Shown here: positions 44,318 through 56,462 of the stretch, piece after piece
Position numbering within the stretch: the stretch's first letter is position 1
Layout of the letters: the number at the start of each line of letters is the position of its first letter
Assembly (NCBI RefSeq): GCF_000226115.1
Contig: NC_016460.1
Location: 930,001-994,000, forward strand
Reading direction: 5' to 3'
DNA: 64,000 bases
From: Thermothielavioides terrestris NRRL 8126
Taxonomy: Eukaryota > Ascomycota > Sordariomycetes > Sordariales > Chaetomiaceae
Notes under the pieces: model-generated
What the model was told of the DNA's origin: nothing
The model's database searches: none
The model's input: the letters and a program-made list of their open reading frames with translations, nothing else
Translations under genes and position numbers: made by a program

Positions 44318-46439
44318 GCTACGCTGCATTCAACCGTCCGCACAAAGCTTCTGGACCGTCCCGCTTCATTCCTCAGTGTAATTTTGTGTGTCTGGACGAG
44401 AATACCTGGTCACCGGGACGCCTAGAATCCCGCTCAATCTCATCAAAAAAAAGGCTCGCGGCAAACTCGGCTCGGTAGCCATCGGCCGCAACTTGGAAGC
44501 ATCGGTGAATTCGCGATGCAAGCCGTTGAGTGTACGGAAGTACATAGATACCATGGATTACATATGCAAGCCTCGTCCCATTTGGGGCAAGCTGCGCATC
44601 AAAGATGGTGTCTTTGGCGATTCGATCACAGGCGAGAAGAAGCGAATTCCTCGCTGACGGCTTAGTCAACTTTTGCTTCTTCTTTGCTAATCCCTCTTAT
44701 GAACAGGGGGGTTGAGGGGGGACCCAACCATCGCCAGTCCAAGATCATTTGTCCATGCCGGGGCCCGTTCCGCCTCGCCTTGTGCCAAACTATTCGTGGC
44801 AGGAGTTGCGCTCGTGTTTGCCTCCGGAAGTTGTCAAAGAAGGTCAGGTCCGGAGGCTGCTTCTTTGAGCAGAAAGGGCGTTCCAGACTCAAACCCGGGC
44901 TCCGGATTCCACATCCAGCTTCAGCTTTCGGGGCTCTGAGAACGTAACTCTCACATGAAGGAGCTCTGCGTTCACAAATCCAAGGCCGTCGTGCGGTGTT
45001 GCATGGACATGATTTACCAGTCCGGTCGACCATCACAGACTACGTACGGCCAGGCACCTGGAGAGTCGGAGCCCCCGCAATGCTTGTTTGGTGGTGAGTG
45101 TGCGTCGAGGCCGGACTCACCAGTGTACACTACCTAGGTAGTTACACAATAACGTGAGTTATCCTGTTCTCCCTCGAGAGCACGGAACCGTGCGGCTGGC
45201 TTACAGGCGTACACTAGTCAAGGTGGCCAGCGGCATATGTAGGTGGCGTCGAAAAAAGGAGGGTACCAACCTTTCTCCTCATGCAGGCTCGGCAGCGCTT
45301 GTGCAGGTCTCCGCAGGGCTGCGACGCGACGGCACCCCTGTCTGTGTCTCCCCGAGTCTGTCACACAATCGGGACATCACCAACGACATGTTACCTAACT
45401 TATGATAGTTACTTGCCTCGAAGGTCTTCCAGCATGCCTGTTGGCACGACGAACCCGGTCCTTGGTGTCGGACCCGCCCCCGACTCGCCTGACTGGGCTA
45501 ACCAGGGGTGTGAGTGGGCGACGAGCGATTGACGCCACCGAAAGTCGTCGTCCCCAACAAGTCCCGCCGCCGCAGCTGCTCCGTACCTCGGGTGCTCATC
45601 TAATTGTTCGGGCCACGGAGTCGTTTCGTTATGGCCTATTTTGAGCTGAAGCGTGTTGGAATCCGGAGGTCTACTTCCCTCCACCTGCCTGGAATTCGGT
45701 GCTCAGACAACTCAGCTGTGTTGTTCGACGCACATCGTGCCCGACTGGGCCGTCATTGCCCAGCTCGAACAGCCACGATACCAGCGTGCCTGCCCGGTCC
45801 CGCCAAATCTGGCTATGTGCATCTTGGGACTCGACGTTCAGCAGAGCAAAATGTGACAGGTAGTCTCCTGCGGACAACCCCAGATCCCCTGACGCTCCGA
45901 GTTTGGTATTCCCGAGAGCCACGGACGAAGCCCGATCGGGAGAATCTCTGTTTCTTGCAGACATGGGATTTCTCACTGGGGAGCCCCTTTGAGCTCGGTT
46001 TCGGGAAGATGTCTCTCTTGGTTCCTCAATCACCAGATGATTCTGGCCTGGCCTGACGCTCGCTTGGTTCATCCACCGGCGTAATCTTCACACTCCAGAC
46101 GAGAGCCCTTCTTTGCTCTGCCTTTGTCGCCCCTTGCCTCTATGCTAGACACCGGAACGGTGGCCGAAACAACTCTGCTGTGAGACAGCTGGCATCGAAA
46201 CTCAGCTCGTTCTGTTGGCTGCTCCGATCGAGACTCTCAGCTCTGCTGTTGATGGCGTGCCATCGTCTTCGGCCTACCGTACCCTGCGAATCGCGGCGGC
46301 ATCTCGAGCACAGCAGGCACGACTCCGGTATACGCGCCAAGTCCATCAACAGTGGCGTGTCTCGAGGGGTGCCATCTTACCCACACTCGGCGCCGTACAG
46401 TCGTAGTCTAAGCCGCCAGTTCTCACCCACCGACCCAGC
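44318..46439. other. Intergenic region between WDR8 and the RRM gene
   Basis: 2.1 kb with no supported gene. Frames of up to 150 codons near 45604-46056 occur on both strands and resemble nothing known. Confidence 0.4.
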
Positions 46440-48202
46440 ATGCATCGGCATCAGCATCGCAGCCAGAACTTGATCACGTTTACAGTGAAACCCGGGAGCG
46501 AGACGGGACTGTACTATATTACAGTTGCCAACGTATGTTAGGGCCTTCTGCCCCGGTCACCTCTTCAGGCCCACTTACCGCCCTGCATGCAGCTCGCTCA
46601 CAGCACGACATGGCGGGATCTCAAGGCCTTTGCGGCGCAAGCCTGCGAGGTTGACCATGCCGAGGTCTACCCGCCTACCTCTGGCTTCGTTCGAGTGAAA
46701 GGGAGAGCCAACTTTGAGAAGGCGTTCAGTAAGTCGCTCACGTCTTCACCGATCTTCTGTATCGCTCCTCATCGAGCTTATTCTAATGGTTTGTAAAAGA
46801 GCACCTCGACGGCAACACTCTCGAGTACCGCGCTCTTCAAGCTGATGGCAGGAACGTAAACCAAGATACTGTTGTCAAGCTTCCGCCTACCGATTACCAC
46901 GCAGCCAGAATTCTTCGAGGCGACACAGGCAGGATATTCAGCGAGGACGGCTCTCCGATTCTAGGGCCCAGCGCTGCAACGGGAGCGCCTCCCGCCGGAG
47001 CAGGGGCTGTCGCGGGAAGCCCTCCCAGTTTGGATTACCAGGGCAGCGCGAGCCCGGCCTTCAGCCTGACGCCGCCAGCGGACTCGCATTGGGCTTACAT
47101 TGCGTCCGCCTCGTATGTCCCTTCGGAAGGCTATCAAGCGGCGACTGTTGGCGCAACTCCCCCGCCGCCTGGCTCCGTGCCGTTCGAGATGATGACTGGT
47201 CCGGCCCATGCTTTTCCCCATCGGATTCTAAGCAGCGCCCAACTTCCTGGTCCACCGCCCGTGGGATACCAGGCACTAGCCGCGCAAGCCCCATTTGGGA
47301 GCTCTCCTGCATACTACTCGGGAGGAGGAGGGTACGACGTTGGCGGACACGCCTACCCGGGATACATCCCGCCAACAGGGCATGAGGGCAGCCGTGCGTA
47401 TGCCGCGGGTTACAGCGGCATCTGGCCGTCGCCCGAGCCAGCCCAACCACCGGCGCTGCCACCACTCCCCCCACCACCACCATCAACATCAACATCAACA
47501 GGCGGACCAGGCCCGATCCTGCACAGCGCCAGCGACCGGCCCGCCGTCGTCATCGAGCAGCGCAAGATCATCATCCGCTACCTCGCGCGCGACGGGCTCT
47601 CCGAGTCGGTCGTCGCGGGCCTCGTCGCCAGCCACACGGGGCTCGGCGCGCGCCCGGGCGAGATCGAGCGCGTCGAGCTGCCCATCAACAAGGACGGCCG
47701 CGCGCGCGGCACCGCCTTCGTCACCTTCGCCGCGCCCGCGCTCGCCAGCGCCGCCGTCGCCGCCCTCGACGGCCGCGAGGTCGCTGGCAGAAAGCTCTCG
47801 GCCCGCCTGGCCGAGGGCGTGCCGCCCGCCGGGGCCGGCGGTGGCAGCAGCAGCAGTAGGTCTCTTGCGCATCGTCCGGGGGCAGGGGGGCAGGGTACCA
47901 GTGGCGGTGGCGGTGGCGGTGGTGGTGGGGGCAAGGCGTCGTCGAGATCCGGGAGTGGTGGTGGTGGTGGTGCTGCTGCGGCGACGTCGCAGCCAGCATA
48001 TGCTTCCGGTTCGTCGGGATCCGGTTCCGGCTCGGCTGCCGCGGGCAACGGAGGAGGAGGCCAGAAGTCGCGGAAGGAGGAGCCGCCGGTCATCGTGGAC
48101 GGGAGCGGAGGGCGGTGGAAGAAGGGGCTCGCGCCCGTCGTGGTGGATGGCAGCGCGGGCAAGAAGGGGAATAACGGTGGGCAGCGGGGTGCGAGGCACT
48201 GA
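46440..48202 (+). CDS. RNA-binding protein with two RRM-like domains
   Basis: Three exons, 46440-46532, 46593-46728 and 46800-48202, give 543 residues. The first RRM-like unit is at about residues 10-80 (LITFTVKPGSETGLYYITVANL, FVRVKGRANFEKAFKHLDGN) and is split by both introns; its aromatic RNP residues are poorly kept. The middle 150 residues are Pro/Gly/Ala/Tyr-rich. A second RRM lies at about 370-450 (RKIIIRYLARDGLS, RGTAFVTFAAPALASAAVAA, RKLSARLAEGV), with RGTAFVTF as its RNP1. The C-terminal 90 residues are Gly/Ser/Arg-rich low complexity (GGGGGGGGKASSRSG), a typical RNA-binding tail. I do not recognise a specific ortholog. Role in mRNA metabolism is inferred from the domains only. An upstream exon is not excluded. 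Confidence 0.75.
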
Positions 48203-48837
48203 GCTGTGTGCCCTGTGCTGTTGTTGGGTGGTCGATTTTGCGGTAGGGTTTGGGTTCCGCAGAGGACATGGGACGTCGGGAAGCAAAAAAGGGGTGCGGG
48301 CGGAGAGGGCCGCGAGCGGGCTGACGCGGGCTTAGACGACGGAGAATGCGGGCTTTTGGAGGCAGCGGATGAACGACGTCGGGGCGCATGGGTATACAGG
48401 CGGGAAGAAGACCTCAAGGTCGCTCTATTGCGCTGTGGTAGGGTCAGAAACTCGGGCAGGTAAACGAGGCGCTGGGTATGCACATCAGCGGTCGGTGTCA
48501 ACTAACATGAGCGCGGTGTCTTCCGGAACCGTCTTGCGCTGCCGTAAGGGGGTGTAGGCTGAGGCTGAATGAGCACTCGTTCTTCGCCATGGCCTTGGAT
48601 TTCCGCGAGATAGTCCTCGCCGATGGCTTAATGCTCTTTACCTGGCCGGCGTCCTTCTCCTCCCTCTTCCCCTCGCTCCCTTTCTCCCCCACAAAGCTCG
48701 CACCACTCAGCCAGCTGATCCAACAACCCAGTAGTCGGAGTCGGAGACTGAGAGAGAAAAGGCAAGAAGAGGGAATCAAAACACTCCACTCCGAACCCGC
48801 CTCCCACCTCCCCGCACTCTCCTCTATCTCCACCTCG
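48203..48837. other. Intergenic region between the RRM gene and tRNA-Ala
   Basis: 635 bp with no supported gene; presumably the 3' UTR of the RRM gene and 5' flank of the tRNA. Confidence 0.4.
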
Positions 48838-48928
48838 GGGCGTGTGGCTCAGTTGGTAGAGCGTTCGCTTAGCATACTCTCTGTCTCTCGTATGCGAAAG
48901 GTCCTGGGTTCGATTCCCAGCTCGTCCA
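48838..48928 (+). tRNA. tRNA-Ala (anticodon AGC), with intron
   Basis: The acceptor stem GGGCGTG pairs with CTCGTCC, and the discriminator base is A48928. The D arm is GGCTCAGTTGGTAGAGC and the T arm is CTGGGTTCGATTCCCAG. The anticodon stem-loop TTCGC TTAGCAT GCGAA places AGC at 48871-48873, to be read as IGC. An 18-nt intron (48875-48892) sits one base after the anticodon, the canonical eukaryotic position. The acceptor sequence is the same as the yeast tRNA-Ala(AGC) pair I recall, including one T-T mismatch. A and B boxes overlap the D and T arms. Confidence 0.93.
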
Positions 48929-48968
48929 GCGGTGATGTGCTGAGATGGGATAGGAGGAGGAGAAGTCA

Positions 48969-48973
48969 TTTTT
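48969..48973 (+). terminator. Possible RNA polymerase III terminator
   Basis: The first run of five T after the tRNA, 41 nt downstream. The distance is longer than usual but no earlier T run exists. Confidence 0.5.
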
Positions 48974-49007
48974 GGGTTGTGGGTTGTGGGGTTGTGGGTT
49001 GTGGGTT
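48974..49007 (+). repeat. GGGTTGT tandem repeat
   Basis: Five GGGTT(G/T) units in 34 bases with four or more GGG runs, so a G-quadruplex is possible. It directly follows the T run after the tRNA. Confidence 0.6.
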
Positions 49008-49076
49008 TGCTTGGATGGTTGGTTGGCGGTGGAGTGAGGATGGGGGGATGTCGCGAATCGTCAGGGGGAACGTTAG

Positions 49077-49461
49077 CTAACTAACTTGCTTTGCTGTAAG
49101 TGGGACGGAAACATGCTGTCTCGGCTGGCGTCTCTCCGGGCTTTTTGCCTGTTCGTCTTTTTCCGACTGCGGCGTCATGATAAGTGTGACGAAGTCCCTC
49201 GGCGTCCTCGGGCCAGGAAACCGAGCCGAGACCTGGTACACCACGTGCGTGAGCCCCTTTCTGCGGAAGGCAAGTCACCAGCGAGACAGTCCAAGAGCAG
49301 ACCAAGCAGACTTACAGTCCATCCGATCCCCTTCAAACTCGAGAGACTCGAGCCTCCGCTCGGCTCCAATGCCCTGGATATTCCCCGTCCGCGGCTCCTT
49401 CCCCAGCACCTCCCTGACCCGCGCCAGCGGCTCCTCCATCTCCCTCCTCAGCGCCGCTTTC
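49077..49461 (-). pseudogene. Probable gene relic with DUF3074/START-like segment
   Basis: Two coding-like segments lie on the minus strand. The upstream one (49461 down to about 49311) reads LRREMEEPLARVREVLGKEP then IQGIGAERRLESLEFEGDRM. The downstream one (49258 down to 49077) reads THVVYQVSARFPGPRTPRDF then VTLIMTPQSEK. The phrase FPGPxTPRDFVTL is one I recall from fungal DUF3074 START-like proteins. They are separated by intron-like sequence with good GTAAGT and CGCAG signals, but the phases do not agree across it. No N-terminal exons are visible upstream and the expected region after VTLIMTPQSE is replaced by a short unrelated tail. A relic is more likely than a working gene. Confidence 0.35.
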
Positions 49462-49881
49462 CTGGCCAGCTGTCAGCATCACGACACACGACACCTTAGC
49501 CGCAGGCCCTCCGAGTCCAAACGCAAAGATCATAACTATTAAACTCCCTATTCCCCGGCCGGCACCCAATCCAGGGGTTGTCCGAAGAGTCGCTTTGTTT
49601 GCCTCGGTTTTCCGGCTAGACAAGATAGCAGCGGGTCGGCCTCGTGTAAGTTGATACGTGTAATCCACTCAGATCGGTTGGTGCGACAGCTCGCCCGAGA
49701 ACAGCCCGGGAGATGGAAAAGCGGGTGCATTTCGTAGTAGAAAGACCCGACTTGAAGTGTGTAGACGATGCTGCCGGTGCCTCAAGTTCAAATGTCAACG
49801 AGTCCGCTCCTTGAAGACGGGACGAGTCACCCAGAGCTCTCAATGGGGCTGAGAGGAAGACTTCTTCCCCTCAGTCGGCTT

Positions 49882-49895
49882 GTACTGTACAGTAC
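49882..49895. repeat. 14-bp perfect palindrome
   Basis: GTACTGTACAGTAC equals its own reverse complement. It lies in the intergenic DNA downstream of MOT1. Confidence 0.7.
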
Positions 49896-50187
49896 TTCCA
49901 TTCGTGCGTATAACACTGCTGCTGTATTATTTAGAGCACGCGAGCCTGCTGCCTGGATTTTATTTCACAGGCTAGATCTAGCACGTTGCCTAAGGTAGCT
50001 GCCCATGGTTTGTTGCTTGGTGCTGTTGACATCATCCCGGCCTTTGCCCAGCCTTCCGGGACCGCTCCCTCCCTGCCTGCCCCTGAGAATGTCACCGCAA
50101 GGGCCGGGGCGTTCCACAGACCCCTCCTTGCACTTGCAGAAACGGGACGACGACGCGGATGCACTACGGACTGTTATGGAGCAATCA

Positions 50188-50215
50188 GTATCCCGTAGAG
50201 ACCATTACGGGATAC
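50188..50215. repeat. Perfect 10-bp inverted repeat
   Basis: GTATCCCGTA at 50188-50197 and TACGGGATAC at 50206-50215, loop of 8 nt. Similar in form to the repeat at 38360-38397. Confidence 0.7.
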
Positions 50216-50600
50216 AGACACTGCAGAAGCAGCAACTCATCGATTGTTCCCCTCCGCCAACCTGCACCCCTCTCAAAAAGACTGGTAAGCAATGGATGCA
50301 CAGGACACTACATGCTTAATCGCAAACACAGATACGCATACACACCCAACCCTCCAATCCAACCCAGCAGTCAGACCGCCCCATCCCATCCCATAAGTAG
50401 GTAGGTAACTTGACCCCCAGTTTTGTGCCCGTCCAAACGCCTGTCCATCAGCTCCGGATCCCTCGACGCCCGACGACCACATTGCGCCAAACCGATATAT
50501 CCTACCGCCCTGGCTAGGAGACCCCTTCCCAATACAACCCAAAACCACCCAAACCCGACGCTGATGCTGATTGATGCTGCTTCTACCCCTTCCCCGTCCC

Positions 50601-53600
50601 TCACTGCATGGTCTTCAGGAAGCCATCGAGATCGAAGCTCTCCTCGTACTGCGAATTGTCCCACAGCTCGCCCAGCCCCTCCAGCCAGGCGGCCTTCTTG
50701 CCGGGCTGCCGGACGTCGCCCGTCTCGATGTCCACCATGTCCTCCTCGCGGCCCTCCAGGCCGTCCTTGCCCTTGTCCGTGATCAGGCTCGGCCCGGGCT
50801 CGCCCAGGTTGAACAGGTCGAGGATCTGGTCCGTGTCCATGGTGGCCAGCCCGGCGTTCTGCTGGTTGACCACGGTGCTGGCCACGTCGATCTTGAACCG
50901 CTGCAGGCTCAGGATCTTCTCCTCGAGCGTGCCGCGCGTGATCAGCCGGTACACGTTGACCACCTTCTTCTGCCCGATGCGGTGCGCCCGGTCCATCGCC
51001 TGCAGGTCCTTCTGCGGGTTCCAGTCGTGCTCCACGAAGATGACCGTGTCGGCCCCTGTCAGGTTCAGCCCGAGCCCGCCCACGCTGGTCGTCAGCAGCA
51101 GCACGTCGTACGACGGGTCGCTGTTGAACTTGTTGACGATGTCCTGCCGCCGGTTGGCCTCGACCGACCCGTCCAGCCGGAGGTACTGCACCGACGGCAG
51201 CATGCTCTTGAGCACCGTGTTCTGCACCATGTCGAGCATCTCCTTCATCTGGCAGAAGATCAGCGCCCGGTGCGGCTTGACCGGCGTGTACAGCGGGTCC
51301 GACGACTCCTGGCCCTCCACGCCGATGCCGCAGTCCACGAGCAGGTCCCGCAGCGCAGTCAGCTTTGGCGCGTGCGCCGGGTCCTCCAGGCTGGTGTTCT
51401 GCCTGGCCAGGAACTTCTGCGTCTCCTCGTACGCCCGGTGGCCCGGCTTCATGACGAGCGCCGGCGAGTTGCAGAGCTTGCGCATGTACTGCAGCGCCTG
51501 GAAGATGTGCTGCTTGGCCTCCTTGTCATCCCTGCCCGCTTCCTCCGAGATCCTCTTGCCTTCCCTCTTGGTGAAGTCCTCAAACAGCTTCCGCTGCAGG
51601 TCGCTGAGGTCGCAGTAGTAGTTCTGCAGGATCTTGGGCGGCAGGTCATCCAGCACCTCTTCCTTCAGCCGCCGCAGGAGGAAGGGCAGCACCTGCTTGT
51701 GCAGCGCCTCGATGGCCAACGCGCCCGCTTCCTGCTCCTTGGACGAAGCCTTGCTGTACCGGCTGTTCGCGATCGGCTTCGCAAACCGGTCGAGGAAGAC
51801 CTTCTCCGCGCCCAGGAAACCGGGCATCAGGAAGTCGAACAGCGACCAGAGCTCCAGCACGTTGTTCTGGATCGGCGTGCCTGTCAGGATGAGCCGGTGG
51901 TTGCTGGTCAGTCTCTTGACCGCGAGCGTGATCTTCGCTTTCGGGTTCTTGATCAGATGGCCCTCGTCGAGCACCACGTAGTTCCAATTGTACTTCTCAA
52001 TGATCTCGATGTCGTTTCGGCAGACGTCGTACGACGTTATCACGATGTCCGTCTTGTCCAGCATGTCCTTCATCGCCCTGCGCTCGGCCGGCGGGCCGAC
52101 GTAGGCCGTGACGCTCAGGAAGGGGGCGTACGTCCTGATCTCCTGCTGCCAGTGTCCGGAGAGGGTTGGAGGGCAGACGATCAAGGAGGGGAGCCTCCTC
52201 ACCTCTGGGGCACCCGTCTTCGCGAACTCTTCGGCGCGCTGGTGATGGTCGCTCGCCACGATGCAAATCGTCTGCAACGTCTTGCCGAGGCCCATGTCGT
52301 CGCAGAGGATGCCGTGCAAGTGATATTTGTTGAGGAAGTGGAGCCAGTTGACGCCTTCTTGCTGGTACGAGCGAAGTTCGGCCTTGATGGCGACGGGGAT
52401 CTGGAACGGCTCGACCTTCTTCGGATCCAAGAGCTGTGCGATGAACGTGCGCTCCCGATCCCGACCCCGTAACAGCTCCTCCGAGAGCCCCGGCGGATCC
52501 GGAATACCAGCCTCCAGCGGAACGAGTTTCACGAGCGTAGCGAACGATGTCGTGGCAATCAGTCTAATCTCGTTGTCCGAATCGCTCATCCGACCGAGCA
52601 CCGGTACGATGAGGAAGATGACATAGGGCAGGATCGCATCGCCCATCACGGCGATGAGGTGATAGATGGCCTCGATGGCCCCCTGGCGGAAGCTGAGATC
52701 GAGAGGGTTGTTGATGGAGGGCAAAACCTTCTCCACGAGCGCCGTCATGCCGTCCACCGTGATAACGCTGCATATCGTGGCCAGGCATTTGGCGGCCATG
52801 TAGCGAAACACGGACAAGTCCGAGCGCAGAGCCTTGATCACCAGAGGCACCTGCTGCATGACGAAGGGATGCAGAGCCGAATGGAGCGTGGGAGTCATGG
52901 TCCGGATCACAGACATGGCGTCGACAATCTCCTGGCCGAAAGTGTTCTCCGGATCCCTGGCCTCGGCCGGCAGGTCACCAGAGAAAGCTCTCGCTAGGGG
53001 CTCCTCCATGAATGTCCTTAAGCTCGGCACGCGGGCCAGCAGGTCGGCACCAAACGTCTGTGAGAGTATCTCCAGTGCTTCCTTGGCGCCCCGGCGCGTG
53101 ATGCGCGCCGCTCTCGCTTCTCGTGCAAACTTCGCGGCATCGGGATGATCCACCCTGTCCTCCTCCTTCTGCATGGAAAGGATGACGTTGGTCTTGAGCG
53201 CGTGGCTGGGGAACTCGGGTGTTTCGGCAACCTCGACGCACGAGAACTTGACCAAGTTGGCAACGACCTTGTCAGCGGGGCCGCGGCGCCCAGAATCAGT
53301 AAAGAGCTGCACGAGGCGGGCGATCGTCGCAGCCGAGCGGCTTTGCAGGTCTTGATTCTCTTCGGTCTTGATGCTGTCCATGATGGCCTTGATGAGAGGA
53401 CTCGGTTTCTTGGGCAGCACCTTCATGGCAACCAAGGCACAAGCAGCAGCCGCCCGGATACGGGCATCGCGGGTTTCCTTGGCCGCCTTGGCTTCCTCGA
53501 TCGCGGAAACCGCTGCCTCGCGCGCCTCGTTGAGCTGCGGAAGGGCGATCAAGCGTTGGCCGGGTGCCATGGCCTTCTTGAGCTTCTCAAAGTCATCGCC

Positions 53601-56462
53601 GACAACTTTCTCGGCATTGGCGACCGAAAACGCTCCGGGACCCGCTTCTGGCTCGCCCTGGACGACGACAGCCAGGGTAGGCAGTTTGTTGTGGGACACC
53701 TTGCCGTGGTCACGGAAGAGATTGATGAGCTGTTGCGACTGCGAGCGCACCCGGTGGACATAGCTGACCAGGTCCCTATAATGTGACGGCCGATCCAGGT
53801 CGATGATCTTTTGTAGGGGCTCGATGAACCGCGCGGCTGCATCCGGTGTGGCGCAGTTCTTCGCGTACTCGTCGATGATCATGGCGGCGGCGAGTTGAGT
53901 GGACGCGAACGGGGAGCCAAGCCCGTGGAGGATGCTGCTATCGTACGAGGCTAGGCGGGAGGGGGGAAGCAGGGACATGATAAGGCCCATGGCCTTGGCC
54001 GCTGAGACGCGGGAGCGGACCAAGATATCCATGCCTACGAGGTCGACGTCGCCTTGCATCATGTGGCCATCCACATCGTGGCTTTGGGTGGGGGCTGGAA
54101 CATCGTCCACTTTCGTGGACTTCCTCCGTCGCTTTGTGGCCCTCTCCCCTTCAGGCGGCGATGACCGCCTGCTGCTGACTGGCGCGACGCCGGGCAGAGA
54201 GTATGTTCCTCCGGACGGCTTCTGGAAGAGGCTTGCGTTCATGGGGATGGGATGGCGAGGGACGCCAATTGGATGGAGTGCCAGCTGCATGAGCGGGTCG
54301 ACATGCGCCTCGAATTCGTCGGCAAGGCCGGCAGGATCCTTGGCGAGATTGCGCACAAGCGCAGCCCAGAGCTCCATGGACATGGCCAGCGTGTCTTGGT
54401 CTCGCTCTACCAATATGTTCTGAAAGATGAGGCGTAGGATACGCCCGTTCAGCCAGCCCTGCGACGTCTCACCCCCGAGGTTGGCGAAGGTCATGAGAGC
54501 CTTCAACACTGCAAGCCGTACCGAAGTGATGGTATGGCGGAGGAAGGGGTACAGTCTGGGAACGAGCAGAGTGAAAGACCTCTCCTCATCCTCGGAAGCC
54601 GAGGCTTTCATGGTCTCCAAGACTTCGGGGAAGCTGCAGAGAGTGGCAAGAAGGTCCATGATCTTGCCGGTTGAGGCACTCAAATCATCGCCGAGATTGG
54701 AAAGGCTCTCCCAGACGATGCTGATGAGATCGTCGAGGGCGGCCCGACGCATCGTGACGAATTCCTTGGCCATGGGGATCAAGGTCGCCGCGCTGACCGA
54801 GCGCACATCGTCGTCGATGTCGCCGAGACCCTTCATGACGCAGCGGATGACGCCGTCGATCATGTCGCCGTCCTGGAGAAGGAGGTCCTTGCGTACCGCA
54901 ACGACGTACCGCAGGCCGACCATTCCTCCGTGGCACACGGCCCAGACGTTGTGCTCCAGTTGCAGATCATCCTGCATGACCATCCGATAAAGCAGTCGGT
55001 AGATGGCGTAAACAGAGTTTGGCGGGATGTGGCGGAGGACCGATCCGAGAGTCTGGCCCACGGTCTCCCTTATCGGGGCAACCGACGTGTCGGAGCTGTA
55101 GTCGGTGAACTTGTCCAGCATGAGGACGCAGCACAGCCGGCACGCTAGATCGTCCAGCCACTGGCGGTTGAGGTCATCGTTCTCCTTGCGCGACCGGTCT
55201 TTGCGCCTCCCAGCGCCTGCGCCGTGGACGCGCACGACCTCCCGCAGGCCCATGGCGGCGCCGTGGCGGGTCTCCCACTGCGGGTCGAACAGGTCGACCT
55301 TGAGGAATTCGCAGAGTCGCTCGTACGGCCATTCAGCGCCCTCCATGCTCTCGTCGGCTTCGAGCTCCGACTTGATGGGCAGGATGGGTCCTTTGAACTC
55401 GGACACAACCTTGGTGTCTTCGTCCACATCGGCGGGCCGGTCGAGGCTGAAATAGTCGGATATCTTGCCGTTCTTCTTGGAGTCGGCGTCGGGCATGGGA
55501 GTGTCATCGGCGAATCCGTCTGAGCCCGCCGTTGTCGTCCGACGGAGGGACAGGTCACCGAATCCGCTTTTGCCTTGAGCGGCCTTTTGGGCCTCGCGCT
55601 TCCGTTTCCTCTTGAGCACGTTGAGCTGCCGCGAGCTCAGCTTACTCTCGTCCTGGTTCTGGCTCTGGCTCTGGCTCGGGCTGTCGGTGGTGATACTGTC
55701 CTGGCGTCCGAAGCCGTTTGCGCCGGCAGCATCGTGAGGCGTCCCAGGGCTGACGGCACACTCGCTGATGACGGGCATCTCGTCGTCGTCAAAGGGCCGA
55801 CCGAGAAGCCCGAGCCGGCCATTCAGCGTCTTCTTCTGGTGGGCCAGCCGGCTCTGCGGATCTAGAGCGGCGAGGGAATAGTCCATGGTGCCGCCGCGCA
55901 GGAGGGGCCGGCCATATTTCAAGATGGTCACGATGTCTAAAGAGTCCAGACTGAAGTACTCTTCCTGGGCGAAAATGGAATCCTTCTGCTCCTCCTCCTT
56001 CTTGACGGCGCCATTCTCACCGGCCGGCTCTGCCGGAGAGGATGTCTCGTCCGCATTGGGGTCGTAGAGCGGCGCATTCTCGACGATCTTGCCGATCGCC
56101 TTGGCCGCGGTGCTCCTGGTCTCCCAGTCCTTGTGCCGGAGGTAAGGGACGACCCTGGAGAGGAGGTTGAACAGTTCCTCGGGGTGCTGCTTCTGCCAGT
56201 CGGCGAGCTGGCTGACAGCGGTATCCCGTATCAGTCGGGTGCTGCCCGTTTCAAGGATGCTGCAACAGCGGGGTTAGCATCAATGCAGGGGCGGGCCAAG
56301 ATGTCCAGCCCAGGGGTTGCACGCCGTGTCGCTGCAGGATGGTAACTTACGTAACGAGTCGGTCAAGCCTAAGAGGTTTATCGGTTAGCCGTAAGTCCAC
56401 ACGTATCCACACGTTACACATAAGCTAGGAACAGGAATAGCCATCACTCACCGAGACGCCAT
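50601..56462 (-). CDS. MOT1: TBP-associated Swi2/Snf2 ATPase Mot1 (BTAF1)
   Basis: Removes TATA-binding protein from DNA by ATP hydrolysis, a general control of RNA polymerase II promoters in the nucleus. Three exons, 56452-56462, 56351-56368 and 56259 down to 50601, give 1895 residues, the expected size. The two tiny 5' exons build MASRLDRLVTILETGSTRLI, the Mot1 N-terminus. HEAT-type helices run through about residues 1-1250, including HKDWETRSTAAKAIGKIVEN and WETRHGAAMGLREVVR. The Snf2 ATPase follows: motif I CDDMGLGKTLQT near residue 1331, DEGH in VLDEGHLIKNP near 1438, LTGTPIQNN, then the C-terminal lobe LLLTTSVGGLGLNLTGADTV and QAMDRAHRIGQKKVVNVYRL. The end, EESFDLDGFLKTMQ, is the conserved Mot1 tail. 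It is head-to-head with SMC3. Confidence 0.96.

Larger units (their letters stand above)
49462..50600. other. Intergenic region before MOT1 3' end
   Basis: 1.1 kb without a supported gene. It holds a 14-bp perfect palindrome (49882-49895) and an inverted repeat (50188-50215), both listed. Confidence 0.4.

Noticed and set aside
45604..46056. Overlapping frames on both strands upstream of the RRM gene
   Set aside because: Neither has a recognisable domain; likely chance in GC-rich DNA.
50571..52472. Plus-strand open frame of 633 codons
   Set aside because: Antisense shadow of the MOT1 ATPase exon; GC-rich third positions keep the opposite strand open.
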